Positions 25,901 to 39,900 of a stretch of 64,000 nt of DNA are shown here, piece after piece. The position numbers were made by a program, and so were the translations under genes. The stretch is from Paragorgia papillata (lineage: Eukaryota; Cnidaria; Anthozoa; Scleralcyonacea; Coralliidae). Each line of letters opens with the position of its first letter. Position 1 is the first letter of the stretch. Below the pieces are notes generated by a model that saw only the letters and a program-made list of their open reading frames with translations, searched no databases and was not told the DNA's origin. The stretch spans positions 62,001 to 126,000 of the forward strand of contig JAWNZC010000338.1 of NCBI GenBank assembly GCA_035771165.1, read 5' to 3'.

Positions 25901-28900
25901 AAGTTAAAAATAAAAAGTTAAACGCAAAAATAAAAAGTTTAAACGCAAAAATAAAAATTAAAAGTTGAAACGACAAAATAAAAAGTTGAAACGCAAAAAT
26001 AAAAAGTTGAAATGCAAAAATTAAAATTAAAAGTAGAAACGACAAAATAAAAAGTTGAAACGCAAAAATAAAAAGTTGAAACGCAAAAATAAAAAGTTGA
26101 AACGCAAAGATAAAAATTAAAAGTTGAAACGCAAAAATAAAAAGTTGAAACGCAAAAATAAAAATTAAAAGTTGAAACGACAAAATAAAAAGTTGAAACG
26201 CAAAAATAAAAAGTTGAAACGACAAAATAAAAAGTTGAAACGCAAAAATAAAAAGTTGAAACGCAAAAATAAAAAGTTGAAACGCAAAGATAAAAATTAA
26301 AAGTTGAAACGCAAAAATAAAAAGTTGGAACGCAAAAATAAAAATTAAAAGTTGAAACGACAAAATAAAAAGTTGAAATGCAAAAATAAAAATTAAAAGT
26401 AGAAACGACAAAATAAAAAGTTGAAACGCAAAAATAAAAAGTTGAAATGCAAAAATTAAAATTAAAAGTAGAAACGACAAAATAAAAAGTGGAAACGACA
26501 AAATAAAAAGTTGAAACGCAAAAATAAAAATAAAAAATTGAAACGCAAAAGTAAAAAGTTGAAACGACAAAATAAAAAGTTGAAACGCAAAAGTAAAACG
26601 TTGAAAGTTAAAAATAAAAAGTTGAAACGCAAAAATAAAAAGTTGAAACGCAAAAATAAAAAGTTGAAACGCAAAAATAAAAAGTTGAAACGCAAAAATA
26701 AAAAGTTGAAACGCAAAAATAAAAAGTTTAAACGCAAAAGTAAAAAGTTGAAAGTTAAAAATAAAAAGTTAAACGCAAAAATTAAAAGTTGAAACGACAA
26801 AATAAAAAGTTGAAACGCAAAAATAAAAAGTTGAAACGCAAAAATAAAAAGTTGAAACGCAAAGATAAAAATTAAAAGTTGAAACGCAAAAATAAAAAGT
26901 TGAAACGCAAAAATAAAAAGTTGAAACGCAAAAGTAAAAAGTTGAAAGTTAAAAATAAAAAGTTGAAACGCAAAAATAAAAATTAAAAGTTGAAACGACA
27001 AAATAAAAAGTTGAAACGACAAAATAAAAAGTTGAAACGCAAAAATTAAAATTAAAAGTTGAAACGACAAAATAAAAAGTTGAAACGACAAAATAAAAAG
27101 TTGAAACGCAAAAATAAAAATTAAAAGTTGAAACGACAAAATAAAAAGTTGAAAGACAAAATTAAAAGTTGAAACGCAAAAATAAAAAGTTGAAACGCAA
27201 AAGTAAAAAGTTGAAAGTTAAAAATAAAAAGTTTAAACGCAAAAATAAAAAGTTTAAACGCAAAAGTAAAAAGTTGAAAGTTAAAAATAAAAAGTTGAAA
27301 CGCAAAAATAAAAAATAAAAGTTGAAACGACAAAATAAAAAGTTGAAACGCAAAAATTAAAATTAAAAGTTGAAACGACAAAATAAAAAGTTGAAACGCA
27401 AAAATTAAAATTAAAAGTTGAAACGACAAAATAAAAAGTTGAAACGTCAAAATTAAAAGTTGAAACGACAAAATAAAAAGTTGAAACGACAAAATAAAAA
27501 GTTGAAATAAAAAGTTGAAACGCAAAAATAAAAAATAAAAGTTGAAACGACAAAATAAAAAGTTGAAACGCAAAAATAAAAATTAAAAGTTGAAACGACA
27601 AAATAAAAAGTTGAAAGACAAAATTAAAAGTTGAAACGCAAAAATAAAAAGTTGAAACGTCAAAGTTAAAAGTTGAAACGACAAAATAAAAAGTTGAAAC
27701 GACAAAATAAAAAGTTTAAACGCAAAAATAAAAATAAAAAGTGGAAAGTCAAAATAAAAAGTTGAAACGACAAAATAAAAAGTTGAAACGCAAAAATTAA
27801 AATTAAAAGTTGAAACGACAAAATAAAAAGTTGAAACGACAAAATAAAAAGTTGAAACGACAAAAAAAAAGTTGAAACGCAAAAATTAAAATTAAAAGTT
27901 GAAACGACAAAATAAAAAGTTGAAACGACAAAATAAAAAGTTGAAACGCAAAAATAAAAATTAAAAGTTGAAACGACAAAATAAAAAGTTGAAAGACAAA
28001 ATTAAAAGTTGAAACGCAAAAATAAAAAGTTTAAACGCAAAAGTAAAAAGTTGAAAGTTAAAAATAAAAAGTTAAACGCAAAAATAAAAAGTTTAAACGT
28101 AAAAATAAAAATTAAAAGTTGAAACGACAAAATAAAAAGTTGAAACGCAAAAATAAAAAGTTGAAATGCAAAAATTAAAATTAAAAGTAGAAACGACAAA
28201 ATAAAAAGTTGAAACGCAAAAATTAAAATTAAAAGTTGAAACGACAAAATAAAAAGTTGAAACGCAAAAATTAAAATTAAAAGTTGAAACGACAAAATAA
28301 AAAGTTGAAACGTCAAAGTTAAAAGTTGAAACGACAAAATAAAAAGTTGAAACGACAAAATAAAAAGTTGAAACGCAAAAATTAAAATAAAAAGTGGAAA
28401 GTCAAAATAAAAAGTTGAAACGACAAAATAAAAAGTTGAAACGCAAAAATAAAAATTAAAAGTTGAAACGACAAAATAAAAAGTTGAAACGACAAAATAA
28501 AAAGTTGAAACGACAAAATAAAAAGTTGAAACGCAAAAATAAAAATTAAAAGTTGAAACGACAAAATAAAAAGTTGAAAGACAAAATTAAAAGTTGAAAC
28601 GCAAAAATAAAAAGTTTAAACGCAAAAGTAAAAAGTTGAAAGTTAAAAATAAAAAGTTAAACGCAAAAATAAAAAGTTTAAACGTAAAAATAAAAATTAA
28701 AAGTTGAAACGACAAAATAAAAAGTTGAAACGCAAAAATAAAAAGTTGAAATGCAAAAATTAAAATTAAAAGTAGAAACGACAAAATAAAAAGTGGAAAC
28801 GACAAAATAAAAAGTTGAAACGCAAAAATAAAAATAAAAAATTGAAACGCAAAAGTAAAAAGTTGAAACGACAAAATAAAAAGTTGAAACGCAAAAGTAA

Positions 28901-29299
28901 AAAGTTGAAAGTTAAAAATAAAAAGTTGAAACGCAAAAATAAAAAGTTGAAACGCAAAAATAAAAAGTTGAAACGCAAAAATAAAAAGTTGAAACGCAAA
29001 AATAAAAAGTTGAAACGCAAAAATAAAAAGTTGAAACGCAAAAGTAAAAAGTTGAAAGTTAAAAATAAAAAGTTGAAACGCAAAAATTAAAATTAAAAGT
29101 TGAAACGACAAAATAAAAAGTTGAAACGACAAAATAAAAAGTTGAAACGCAAAAATAAAAATAAAAAATTGAAACGCAAAAGTAAAAAGTTGAAACAACA
29201 AAATAAAAAGTTGAAACGCAAAAATTAAAATTAAAAGTTGAAACGACAAAATAAAAAGTTGAAACGACAAAATAAAAAGTTGAAACGCAAAAATAAAAA

Positions 29300-31247
29300 T
29301 TAAAAGTTGAAACGACAAAATAAAAAGTTGAAAGACAAAATTAAAAGTTGAAACGCAAAAATAAAAAGTTGAAACGCAAAAGTAAAAAGTTGAAAGTTTA
29401 AAAATAAAAAGTTTAAACGCAAAAATAAAAAGTTTAAACGCAAAAGTAAAAAGTTGAAAGTTAAAAATAAAAAGTTAAACGCAAAAATTAAAAGTTGAAA
29501 CGACAAAATAAAAAGTTGAAACGCAAAAATAAAAAGTTGAAATGCAAAAATTAAAATTAAAAGTAGAAACGACAAAATAAAAAGTTGAAACGCAAAAATA
29601 AAAAGTTGAAACGACAAAATAAAAAGTTAAACGCAAAAATAAAAAGTTTAAACGCAAAAATAAAAATTAAAAGTTGAAACGACAAAATAAAAAGTTGAAA
29701 CGCAAAAATAAAAAGTTGAAATGCAAAAATTAAAATTAAAAGTAGAAACGACAAAATAAAAAGTTGAAACGCAAAAATAAAAAGTTGAAACGACAAAATA
29801 AAAAGTTGAAACGCAAAAATAAAAAGTTGAAACGCAAAAATAAAAAGTTGAAACGCAAAGATAAAAATTAAAAGTTGAAACGCAAAAATAAAAAGTTGAA
29901 ACGCAAAAATAAAAATTAAAAGTTGAAACGACAAAATAAAAAGTTGAAAGACAAAATTAAAAGTTGAAACGCAAAAATAAAAAGTTGAAACGCAAAAGTA
30001 AAAAGTTGAAAGTTAAAAATAAAAAGTTAAACGCAAAAATAAAAAGTTTAAACGCAAAAATTAAAATTAAAAGTTGAAACGACAAAATAAAAAGTTGAAA
30101 CGACAAAATAAAAAGTTGAAACGCAAAAATAAAAATAAAAAATTGAAACGCAAAAGTAAAAAGTTGAAACAACAAAATAAAAAGTTGAAACGCAAAAATT
30201 AAAATTAAAAGTTGAAACGACAAAATAAAAAGTTGAAACGACAAAATAAAAAGTTGAAACGCAAAAATAAAAATTAAAAGTTGAAACGACAAAATAAAAA
30301 GTTGAAAGACAAAATTAAAAGTTGAAACGCAAAAATAAAAAGTTGAAACGCAAAAGTAAAAAGTTGAAAGTTTAAAAATAAAAAGTTTAAACGCAAAAAT
30401 AAAAAGTTTAAACGCAAAAGTAAAAAGTTGAAAGTTAAAAATAAAAAGTTAAACGCAAAAATTAAAAGTTGAAACGACAAAATAAAAAGTTGAAACGCAA
30501 AAATAAAAAGTTGAAATGCAAAAATTAAAATTAAAAGTAGAAACGACAAAATAAAAAGTTGAAACGCAAAAATAAAAAGTTGAAACGACAAAATAAAAAG
30601 TTAAACGCAAAAATAAAAAGTTTAAACGCAAAAATAAAAATTAAAAGTTGAAACGACAAAATAAAAAGTTGAAACGCAAAAATAAAAAGTTGAAATGCAA
30701 AAATTAAAATTAAAAGTAGAAACGACAAAATAAAAAGTTGAAACGCAAAAATAAAAAGTTGAAACGACAAAATAAAAAGTTGAAACGCAAAAATAAAAAG
30801 TTGAAACGCAAAAATAAAAAGTTGAAACGCAAAGATAAAAATTAAAAGTTGAAACGCAAAAATAAAAAGTTGAAACGCAAAAATAAAAATTAAAAGTTGA
30901 AACGACAAAATAAAAAGTTGAAAGACAAAATTAAAAGTTGAAACGCAAAAATAAAAAGTTGAAACGCAAAAGTAAAAAGTTGAAAGTTAAAAATAAAAAG
31001 TTAAACGCAAAAATAAAAAGTTTAAACGCAAAAATAAAAATTAAAAGTTGAAACGACAAAAGTAAAAAGTTGAAACGACAAAATAAAAAGTTGAAACGCA
31101 AAAATTAAAATTAAAAGTTCAAACGACAAAATAAAAAGTTGAAACGACAAAATAAAAAGTTGAAACGCAAAAATAAAAAGTTGAAACGCAAAGATAAAAA
31201 TTAAAAGTTGAAACGCAAAAATAAAAAGTTGAAACGCAAAAATAAAA
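29300..31247. repeat. 974 bp higher-order repeat, two tandem copies
   Basis: Landmarks at 29300, 29475 and 29557 recur at 30274, 30449 and 30531 (shift 974). A third related block appears at 32162-32796. Confidence 0.8.
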
Positions 31248-33916
31248 ATAAAAAATTGAAACGCAAAAGTAAAAAGTTGAAACGACAAAATAAAAAGTTG
31301 AAACGCAAAAGTAAAACGTTGAAAGTTAAAAATAAAAAGTTGAAACGCAAAAATAAAAAGTTGAAACGCAAAAATAAAAAGTTGAAACGCAAAAATAAAA
31401 AGTTGAAACGCAAAAATAAAAAGTTGAAACGCAAAGATAAAAATTAAAAGTTGAAACGCAAAAATAAAAAGTTGAAACGCAAAAATAAAAAGTTGAAACG
31501 CAAAAGTAAAAAGTTGAAAGTTAAAAATAAAAAGTTGAAACGCAAAAATTAAAATTAAAAGTTGAAACGACAAAATAAAAAGTTGAAACGACAAAATAAA
31601 AATTAAAATTTGAAACAACAAAATTAAAATTTGAAAGGACAAATAAAAAAGTTGAAACGACAAAATTAAAATTAAAAGTTGAAACGACAAAATAAAAAGT
31701 TGAAACGTCAAAATTAAAAGTTGAAACGACAAAATAAAAAGTTGAAACGACAAAATAAAAAGTTGAAATAAAAAGTTGAAACGCAAAAATAAAAAATAAA
31801 AGTTGAAACGACAAAATAAAAAGTTGAAACGCAAAAATTAAAATTAAAAGTTGAAACGACAAAATAAAAAGTTGAAACGCAAAAATAAAAAGTTGAAACG
31901 CAAAAGTAAAAAGTTGAAAGTTAAAAATAAAAAGTTGAAACGCAAAAATTAAAATTAAAAGTTGAAACGACAAAATAAAAAGTTGAAACGACAAAATAAA
32001 AAGTTGAAAAGCAAAAATAAAAATAAAAAATTGAAACGCAAAAGTAAAAAGTTGAAACAACAAAATAAAAAGTTGAAACGCAAAAATTAAAATTAAAAGT
32101 TGAAACGACAAAATAAAAAGTTGAAACGACAAAATAAAAAGTTGAAACGCAAAAATAAAAATTAAAAGTTGAAACGACAAAATAAAAAGTTGAAAGACAA
32201 AATTAAAAGTTGAAACGCAAAAATAAAAAGTTGAAACGCAAAAGTAAAAAGTTGAAAGTTTAAAAATAAAAAGTTTAAACGCAAAAATAAAAAGTTTAAA
32301 CGCAAAAGTAAAAAGTTGAAAGTTAAAAATAAAAAGTTAAACGCAAAAATTAAAAGTTGAAACGACAAAATAAAAAGTTGAAACGCAAAAATAAAAAGTT
32401 GAAATGCAAAAATTAAAATTAAAAGTAGAAACGACAAAATAAAAAGTTGAAACGCAAAAATAAAAAGTTGAAACGACAAAATAAAAAGTTAAACGCAAAA
32501 ATAAAAAGTTTAAACGCAAAAATAAAAATTAAAAGTTGAAACGACAAAATAAAAAGTTGAAACGCAAAAATAAAAAGTTGAAATGCAAAAATTAAAATTA
32601 AAAGTAGAAACGACAAAATAAAAAGTTGAAACGCAAAAATAAAAAGTTGAAACGACAAAATAAAAAGTTGAAACGCAAAAATAAAAAGTTGAAACGCAAA
32701 AATAAAAAGTTGAAACGCAAAGATAAAAATTAAAAGTTGAAACGCAAAAATAAAAAGTTGAAACGCAAAAATAAAAATTAAAAGTTGAAACGACAAAATA
32801 AAAAGTTGAAAGACAAAATTAAAAGTTGAAACGCAAAAATAAAAAGTTGAAACGCAAAAGTAAAAAGTTGAAAGTTAAAAATAAAAAGTTAAACGCAAAA
32901 ATAAAAAGTTTAAACGCAAAAATAAAAATTAAAAGTTGAAACGACAAAATAAAAAGTTGAAACGACAAAATAAAAAGTTGAAACGCAAAAATAAAAATAA
33001 AAAATTGAAACGCAAAAGTAAAAAGTTGAAACGACAAAATAAAAAGTTGAAACGCAAAAATTAAAATTAAAAGTTCAAACGACAAAATAAAAAGTTGAAA
33101 CGACAAAATAAAAAGTTGAAACGCAAAAATAAAAAGTTGAAACGCAAAGATAAAAATTAAAAGTTGAAACGCAAAAATAAAAAGTTGAAACGCAAAAATA
33201 AAAATAAAAAATTGAAACGCAAAAGTAAAAAGTTGAAACGACAAAATAAAAAGTTGAAACGCAAAAGTAAAACGTTGAAAGTTAAAAATAAAAAGTTGAA
33301 ACGCAAAAATAAAAAGTTGAAACGCAAAAATAAAAAGTTGAAACGCAAAAATAAAAAGTTGAAACGCAAAAATAAAAAGTTGAAACGCAAAGATAAAAAT
33401 TAAAAGTTGAAACGCAAAAATAAAAAGTTGAAACGCAAAAATAAAAAGTTGAAACGCAAAAGTAAAAAGTTGAAAGTTAAAAATAAAAAGTTGAAACGCA
33501 AAAATTAAAATTAAAAGTTGAAACGACAAAATAAAAAGTTGAAACGACAAAATAAAAATTAAAATTTGAAACAACAAAATTAAAATTTGAAAGGACAAAT
33601 AAAAAAGTTGAAACGACAAAATTAAAATTAAAAGTTGAAACGACAAAATAAAAAGTTGAAACGACAAAATAAAAAGTTGAAACGACAAAATAAAAAGTTG
33701 AAATAAAAAGTTGAAACGCAAAAATAAAAAATAAAAGTTGAAACGACAAAATAAAAAGTTGAAACGCAAAAATTAAAATTAAAAGTTGAAACGACAAAAT
33801 AAAAAGTTGAAACGTCAAAATTAAAAGTTGAAACGACAAAATAAAAAGTTGAAACGCAAAAATAAAAAATAAAAGTTGAAACGACAAAATAAAAAGTTGA
33901 AACGCAAAAATTAAAG

Positions 33917-36900
33917 TTAAAAGTTGAAACGACAAAATAAAAAGTTGAAACGACAAAATAAAAAGTTGAAAGTCAAAATAAAAAGTTGAAACGACAAAAT
34001 AAAAAGTTGAAACGCAAAAATTAAAATAAAAAGTGGAAAGTCAAAATAAAAAGTTGAAACGACAAAATAAAAAGTTGAAACGCAAAAATTAAAATTAAAA
34101 GTTGAAACGACAAAATAAAAAGTTGAAACGACAAAATAAAAAGTTGAAACGACAAAAAAAAAGTTGAAACGCAAAAATTAAAATTAAAAGTTGAAACGAC
34201 AAAATAAAAAGTTGAAACGACAAAATAAAAAGTTGAAACGCAAAAATAAAAATTAAAAGTTGAAACGACAAAATAAAAAGTTGAAAGACAAAATTAAAAG
34301 TTGAAACGCAAAAATAAAAAGTTGAAACGCAAAAGTAAAAAGTTGAAAGTTTAAAAATAAAAAGTTTAAACGCAAAAATAAAAAGTTTAAACGCAAAAGT
34401 AAAAAGTTGAAAGTTAAAAATAAAAAGTTAAACGCAAAAATAAAAAGTTTAAACGCAAAAATAAAAATTAAAAGTTGAAACGACAAAATAAAAAGTTGAA
34501 ACGCAAAAATAAAAAGTTGAAATGCAAAAATTAAAATTAAAAGTAGAAACGACAAAATAAAAAGTTGAAACGCAAAAATAAAAAGTTGAAACGACAAAAT
34601 AAAAAGTTGAAACGCAAAAATAAAAAGTTGAAACGCAAAAATAAAAAGTTGAAACGCAAAGATAAAAATTAAAAGTTGAAACGCAAAAATAAAAAGTTGA
34701 AACGCAAAAATAAAAATTAAAAGTTGAAACGACAAAATAAAAAGTTGAAAGACAAAATTAAAAGTTGAAACGCAAAAATAAAAAGTTGAAACGCAAAAGT
34801 AAAAAGTTGAAAGTTAAAAATAAAAAGTTTAAACGCAAAAATAAAAAGTTTAAACGCAAAAGTAAAAAGTTGAAAGTTAAAAATAAAAAGTTAAACGCAA
34901 AAATAAAAAGTTTAAACGCAAAAATAAAAATTAAAAGTTGAAACGACAAAATAAAAAGTTGAAACGCAAAAATAAAAAGTTGAAATGCAAAAATTAAAAT
35001 TAAAAGTAGAAACGACAAAATAAAAAGTTGAAACGCAAAAATAAAAAGTTGAAACGACAAAATAAAAAGTTGAAACGCAAAAATAAAAAGTTGAAACGCA
35101 AAAATAAAAAGTTGAAACGCAAAGATAAAAATTAAAAGTTGAAACGCAAAAATAAAAAGTTGAAACGCAAAAATAAAAATTAAAAGTTGAAACGACAAAA
35201 TAAAAAGTTGAAATGCAAAAATAAAAATTAAAAGTAGAAACGACAAAATAAAAAGTTGAAACGCAAAAATAAAAAGTTGAAATGCAAAAATTAAAATTAA
35301 AAGTAGAAACGACAAAATAAAAAGTGGAAACGACAAAATAAAAAGTTGAAACGCAAAAATAAAAATAAAAAATTGAAACGCAAAAGTAAAAAGTTGAAAC
35401 GACAAAATAAAAAAGTTGAAACGCAAAAGTAAAACGTTGAAAGTTAAAAATAAAAAGTTGAAACGCAAAAATAAAAAGTTGAAACGCAAAAATAAAAAGT
35501 TGAAACGCAAAAATAAAAAGTTGAAACGCAAAAATAAAAAGTTGAAACGCAAAAATAAAAAGTTGAAACGCAAAAGTAAAAAGTTGAAAGTTAAAAATAA
35601 AAAGTTGAAACGCAAAAATTAAAATTAAAAGTTGAAACGACAAAATAAAAAGTTGAAACGACAAAATAAAAAGTTGAAACGCAAAAATAAAAATAAAAAA
35701 TTGAAACGCAAAAGTAAAAAGTTGAAACAACAAAATAAAAAGTTGAAACGCAAAAATTAAAATTAAAAGTTGAAACGACAAAATAAAAAGTTGAAACGAC
35801 AAAATAAAAAGTTGAAACGCAAAAATAAAAATTAAAAGTTGAAACGACAAAATAAAAAGTTGAAAGACAAAATTAAAAGTTGAAACGCAAAAATAAAAAG
35901 TTGAAACGCAAAAGTAAAAAGTTGAAAGTTTAAAAATAAAAAGTTTAAACGCAAAAATAAAAAGTTTAAACGCAAAAGTAAAAAGTTGAAAGTTAAAAAT
36001 AAAAAGTTAAACGCAAAAATTAAAAGTTGAAACGACAAAATAAAAAGTTGAAACGCAAAAATAAAAAGTTGAAACGCAAAAATAAAAAGTTGAAACGCAA
36101 AGATAAAAATTAAAAGTTGAAACGCAAAAATAAAAAGTTGAAACGCAAAAATAAAAAGTTGAAACGCAAAAGTAAAAAGTTGAAAGTTAAAAATAAAAAG
36201 TTGAAACGCAAAAATAAAAATTAAAAGTTGAAACGACAAAATAAAAAGTTGAAACGACAAAATAAAAAGTTGAAACGCAAAAATTAAAATTAAAAGTTGA
36301 AACGACAAAATAAAAAGTTGAAACGACAAAATAAAAAGTTGAAACGCAAAAATAAAAATTAAAAGTTGAAACGACAAAATAAAAAGTTGAAAGACAAAAT
36401 TAAAAGTTGAAACGCAAAAATAAAAAGTTGAAACGCAAAAGTAAAAAGTTGAAAGTTAAAAATAAAAAGTTTAAACGCAAAAATAAAAAGTTGAAACGCA
36501 AAAGTAAAAAGTTGAAAGTTAAAAATAAAAAGTTGAAACGCAAAAATAAAAATAAAAAGTTGAAACGACAAAATAAAAAGTTGAAACGACAAAATAAAAA
36601 GTTGAAACGCAAAAGTAAAAAGTGAAACGCAAAAATAAGAAGTTGAAACGCAAAAGTCAGAAATTGAAAGTTAAAAATAAAAAGTTGAAACGCAAAAATA
36701 AAAAGTTGAAACGCAAAAGTAAAAAGTTGAAACGCAAAAATAAGAAGTTGAAACGCAAAAGTCAGAAGTTGAAAGTTAAAAATAAAAAGTTGAAACCCAA
36801 AAATAAAAAGTTGAAACGCAAAAGTAAAAAGTTCAAAGTTAAAAGTAAAAAGTTGAAACGCAAAAGTAAAAAGTTGAAAGTTAAAAATGAAAAGTTGAAA

Positions 36901-39900
36901 CGCAAAAATAAAAAGTTGAAACGCAAAAATAAAAAGTTGAAACGCAAAAGTAAAAAGTTGAAATGCAAAAATTAAAATTAAAAGTAGAAACGACAAAATA
37001 AAAAGTTGAAACGCAAAAATAAAAAGTTCAAAGTTAAAAATAAAAAGTTGAAACGCAAAAGTAAAAAGTTGAAATGCAAAAATTAAAATTAAAAGTAGAA
37101 AAGACAAAATAAAAAGTTGAAACGACAAAATAAAAAGTTGAAACGCAAAAATAAAAATAAGAAGTTGAAACGCAAAAGTCAGAAGTTGAAAGTTAAAAAT
37201 AAAAAGTTGAAACCCAAAAATAAAAAGTTGAAACGCAAAAGTAAAAAGTTCAAAGTTAAAAGTAAAAAGTTGAAACGCAAAAGTAAAAAGTTGTAAAGTT
37301 AAAAATGAAAAGTTGAAACGCAAAAATAAAAAGTTGAAACGCAAAAATAAAAAGTTGAAACGCAAAAGTAAAAAGTTGAAATGCAAAAATTAAAATTAAA
37401 AGTAGAAACGACAAAATAAAAAGTTGAAACGCAAAAATAAAAATAAAAAATTGAAACCCAAAAGTAAAAAGTTCAAAGTTAAAAATAAAAAGTTGAAACG
37501 CAAAAGTAAAAAGTTGAAAGTTAAAAATAAAAAGTTGAAACGCAAAAGTAAAAAGTTGAAATGCAAAAATTAAAATTAAAAAGAAAAATAAAAAGTTGAA
37601 ACGCAAAAGTAAAAAGTTGAAATGCAAAAATTAAAATTAAAAGTAGAAAAGACAAAATAAAAAGTTGAAACGACAAAATAAAAAGTTGAAACGCAAAAAT
37701 AAAAATAAAAAGTTGAAACGACAAAATAAAAAGTTGAAACGACAAAATAAAAAGTTGAAACGACAAAATAAAAAGTTGAAACGACAAAATAAAAAGTTGA
37801 AACGCAAAAATTAAAAGTTGAAACGTCAAAATTAAAAGTTGAAACGACAAAATAAAAAGTTGAAACGACAAAATAAAAAGTTGAAACGACAAAATAAAAA
37901 GTTGAAATGCAAAAATAAAAATTAAAAGTAGAAACGACAAAATAAAAAGTTGAAGCGCAAAAATAAAAAGTTGAAACGCAAAAGTAAAAAGTTGAAAGTT
38001 TAAAATAAAAAGTTGAAACACAAAAAGAAAAAGTTGAAACGCAAAAATAAAAATTAAAAGTTGAAACGACAAAATAAAAAGTTGAAACGACAAAATAAGA
38101 AGTTGAAACGACAAAATAAAAAGTTGAAAGACAAAATTAAAAGTTGAAACGCAAAAATAAAAAGTTGAAACGCAAAAGTAAAAAGTTGAAAGTTAAAAAT
38201 AAAAAGTTTAAACGCAAAAATAAAAAGTTTAAACGCAAAAGTAAAAAGTTGAAAGTTAAAAATAAAAATTAAAAGTTGAAACGACAAAATAAAAAGTTGA
38301 AACGCAAAAATAAAAAGTTGAAACGCAAAAATAAAAAGTTGAAACGCAAAGATAAAAATTAAAAGTTGAAACGCAAAAATAAAAAGTTGAAACGCAAAAA
38401 TAAAAAGTTGAAACGCAAAAGTAAAAAGTTGAAAGTTAAAAATAAAAAGTTGAAACGCAAAAATTAAAATTAAAAGTTGAAACGACAAAATAAAAAGTTG
38501 AAACGACAAAATAAAAAGTTGAAACGCAAAAATAAAAATAAAAAATTGAAACGCAAAAGTAAAAAGTTGAAACAACAAAATAAAAAGTTGAAACGCAAAA
38601 ATTAAAATTAAAAGTTGAAACGACAAAATAAAAAGTTGAAACGACAAAATAAAAAGTTGAAACGCAAAAATAAAAATTAAAAGTTGAAACGACAAAATAA
38701 AAAGTTGAAAGACAAAATTAAAAGTTGAAACGCAAAAATAAAAAGTTGAAACGCAAAAGTAAAAAGTTGAAAGTTTAAAAATAAAAAGTTTAAACGCAAA
38801 AATAAAAAGTTTAAACGCAAAAGTAAAAAGTTGAAAGTTAAAAATAAAAAGTTAAACGCAAAAATTAAAAGTTGAAACGACAAAATAAAAAGTTGAAACG
38901 CAAAAATAAAAAGTTGAAATGCAAAAATTAAAATTAAAAGTAGAAACGACAAAATAAAAAGTTGAAACGCAAAAATAAAAAGTTGAAACGACAAAATAAA
39001 AAGTTAAACGCAAAAATAAAAAGTTTAAACGCAAAAATAAAAATTAAAAGTTGAAACGACAAAATAAAAAGTTGAAACGCAAAAATAAAAAGTTGAAATG
39101 CAAAAATTAAAATTAAAAGTTGAAACGACAAAATAAAAAGTTGAAACGCAAAAATAAAAAGTTGAAACGACAAAATAAAAAGTTGAAACGCAAAAATAAA
39201 AAGTTGAAACGCAAAAATAAAAAGTTGAAACGCAAAAATAAAAATTAAAAGTTGAAACGCAAAAAATAAAAAGTTGAAACGCAAAAATAAAAATTAAAAG
39301 TTGAAACGACAAAATAAAAAGTTGAAAGACAAAATAAAAAGTTGAAACGCAAAAATAAAAAGTTGAAACGCAAAAGTAAAAAGTTGAAAGTTAAAAATAA
39401 AAAGTTAAACGCAAAAATAAAAAGTTTAAACGCAAAAATAAAAATTAAAAGTTGAAACGACAAAATAAAAAGTTGAAACGACAAAATAAAAAGTTGAAAC
39501 GCAAAAATAAAAATAAAAAATTGAAACGCAAAAGTAAAAAGTTGAAACGACAAATAAAAAGTTGAAACGCAAAAATTAAAATTAAAGTTCAAACGACAAA
39601 ATAAAAAGTTGAAACGACAAAATAAAAAGTTGAAACGCAAAAATAAAAAGTTTGAAACGACAAAAAATAAAAAGTTGAAACGACAAAATAAAAAGTTGAA
39701 ACGCAAAAATAAAAAGTTGAAACGCAAAGATAAAATTAAAAGTTGAAACGCAAAATAAAAAGTTGAAACGCAAAAATAAAAATAAAAAATTGAAACGCAA
39801 AAGTAAAAAAAAGTTGAAACGACAAAATAAAAAGTTGAAACGCAAAAGTAAAACGTTGAAAGTTAAAAATAAAAAGTTGAAACGCAAAAATAAAAAGTTG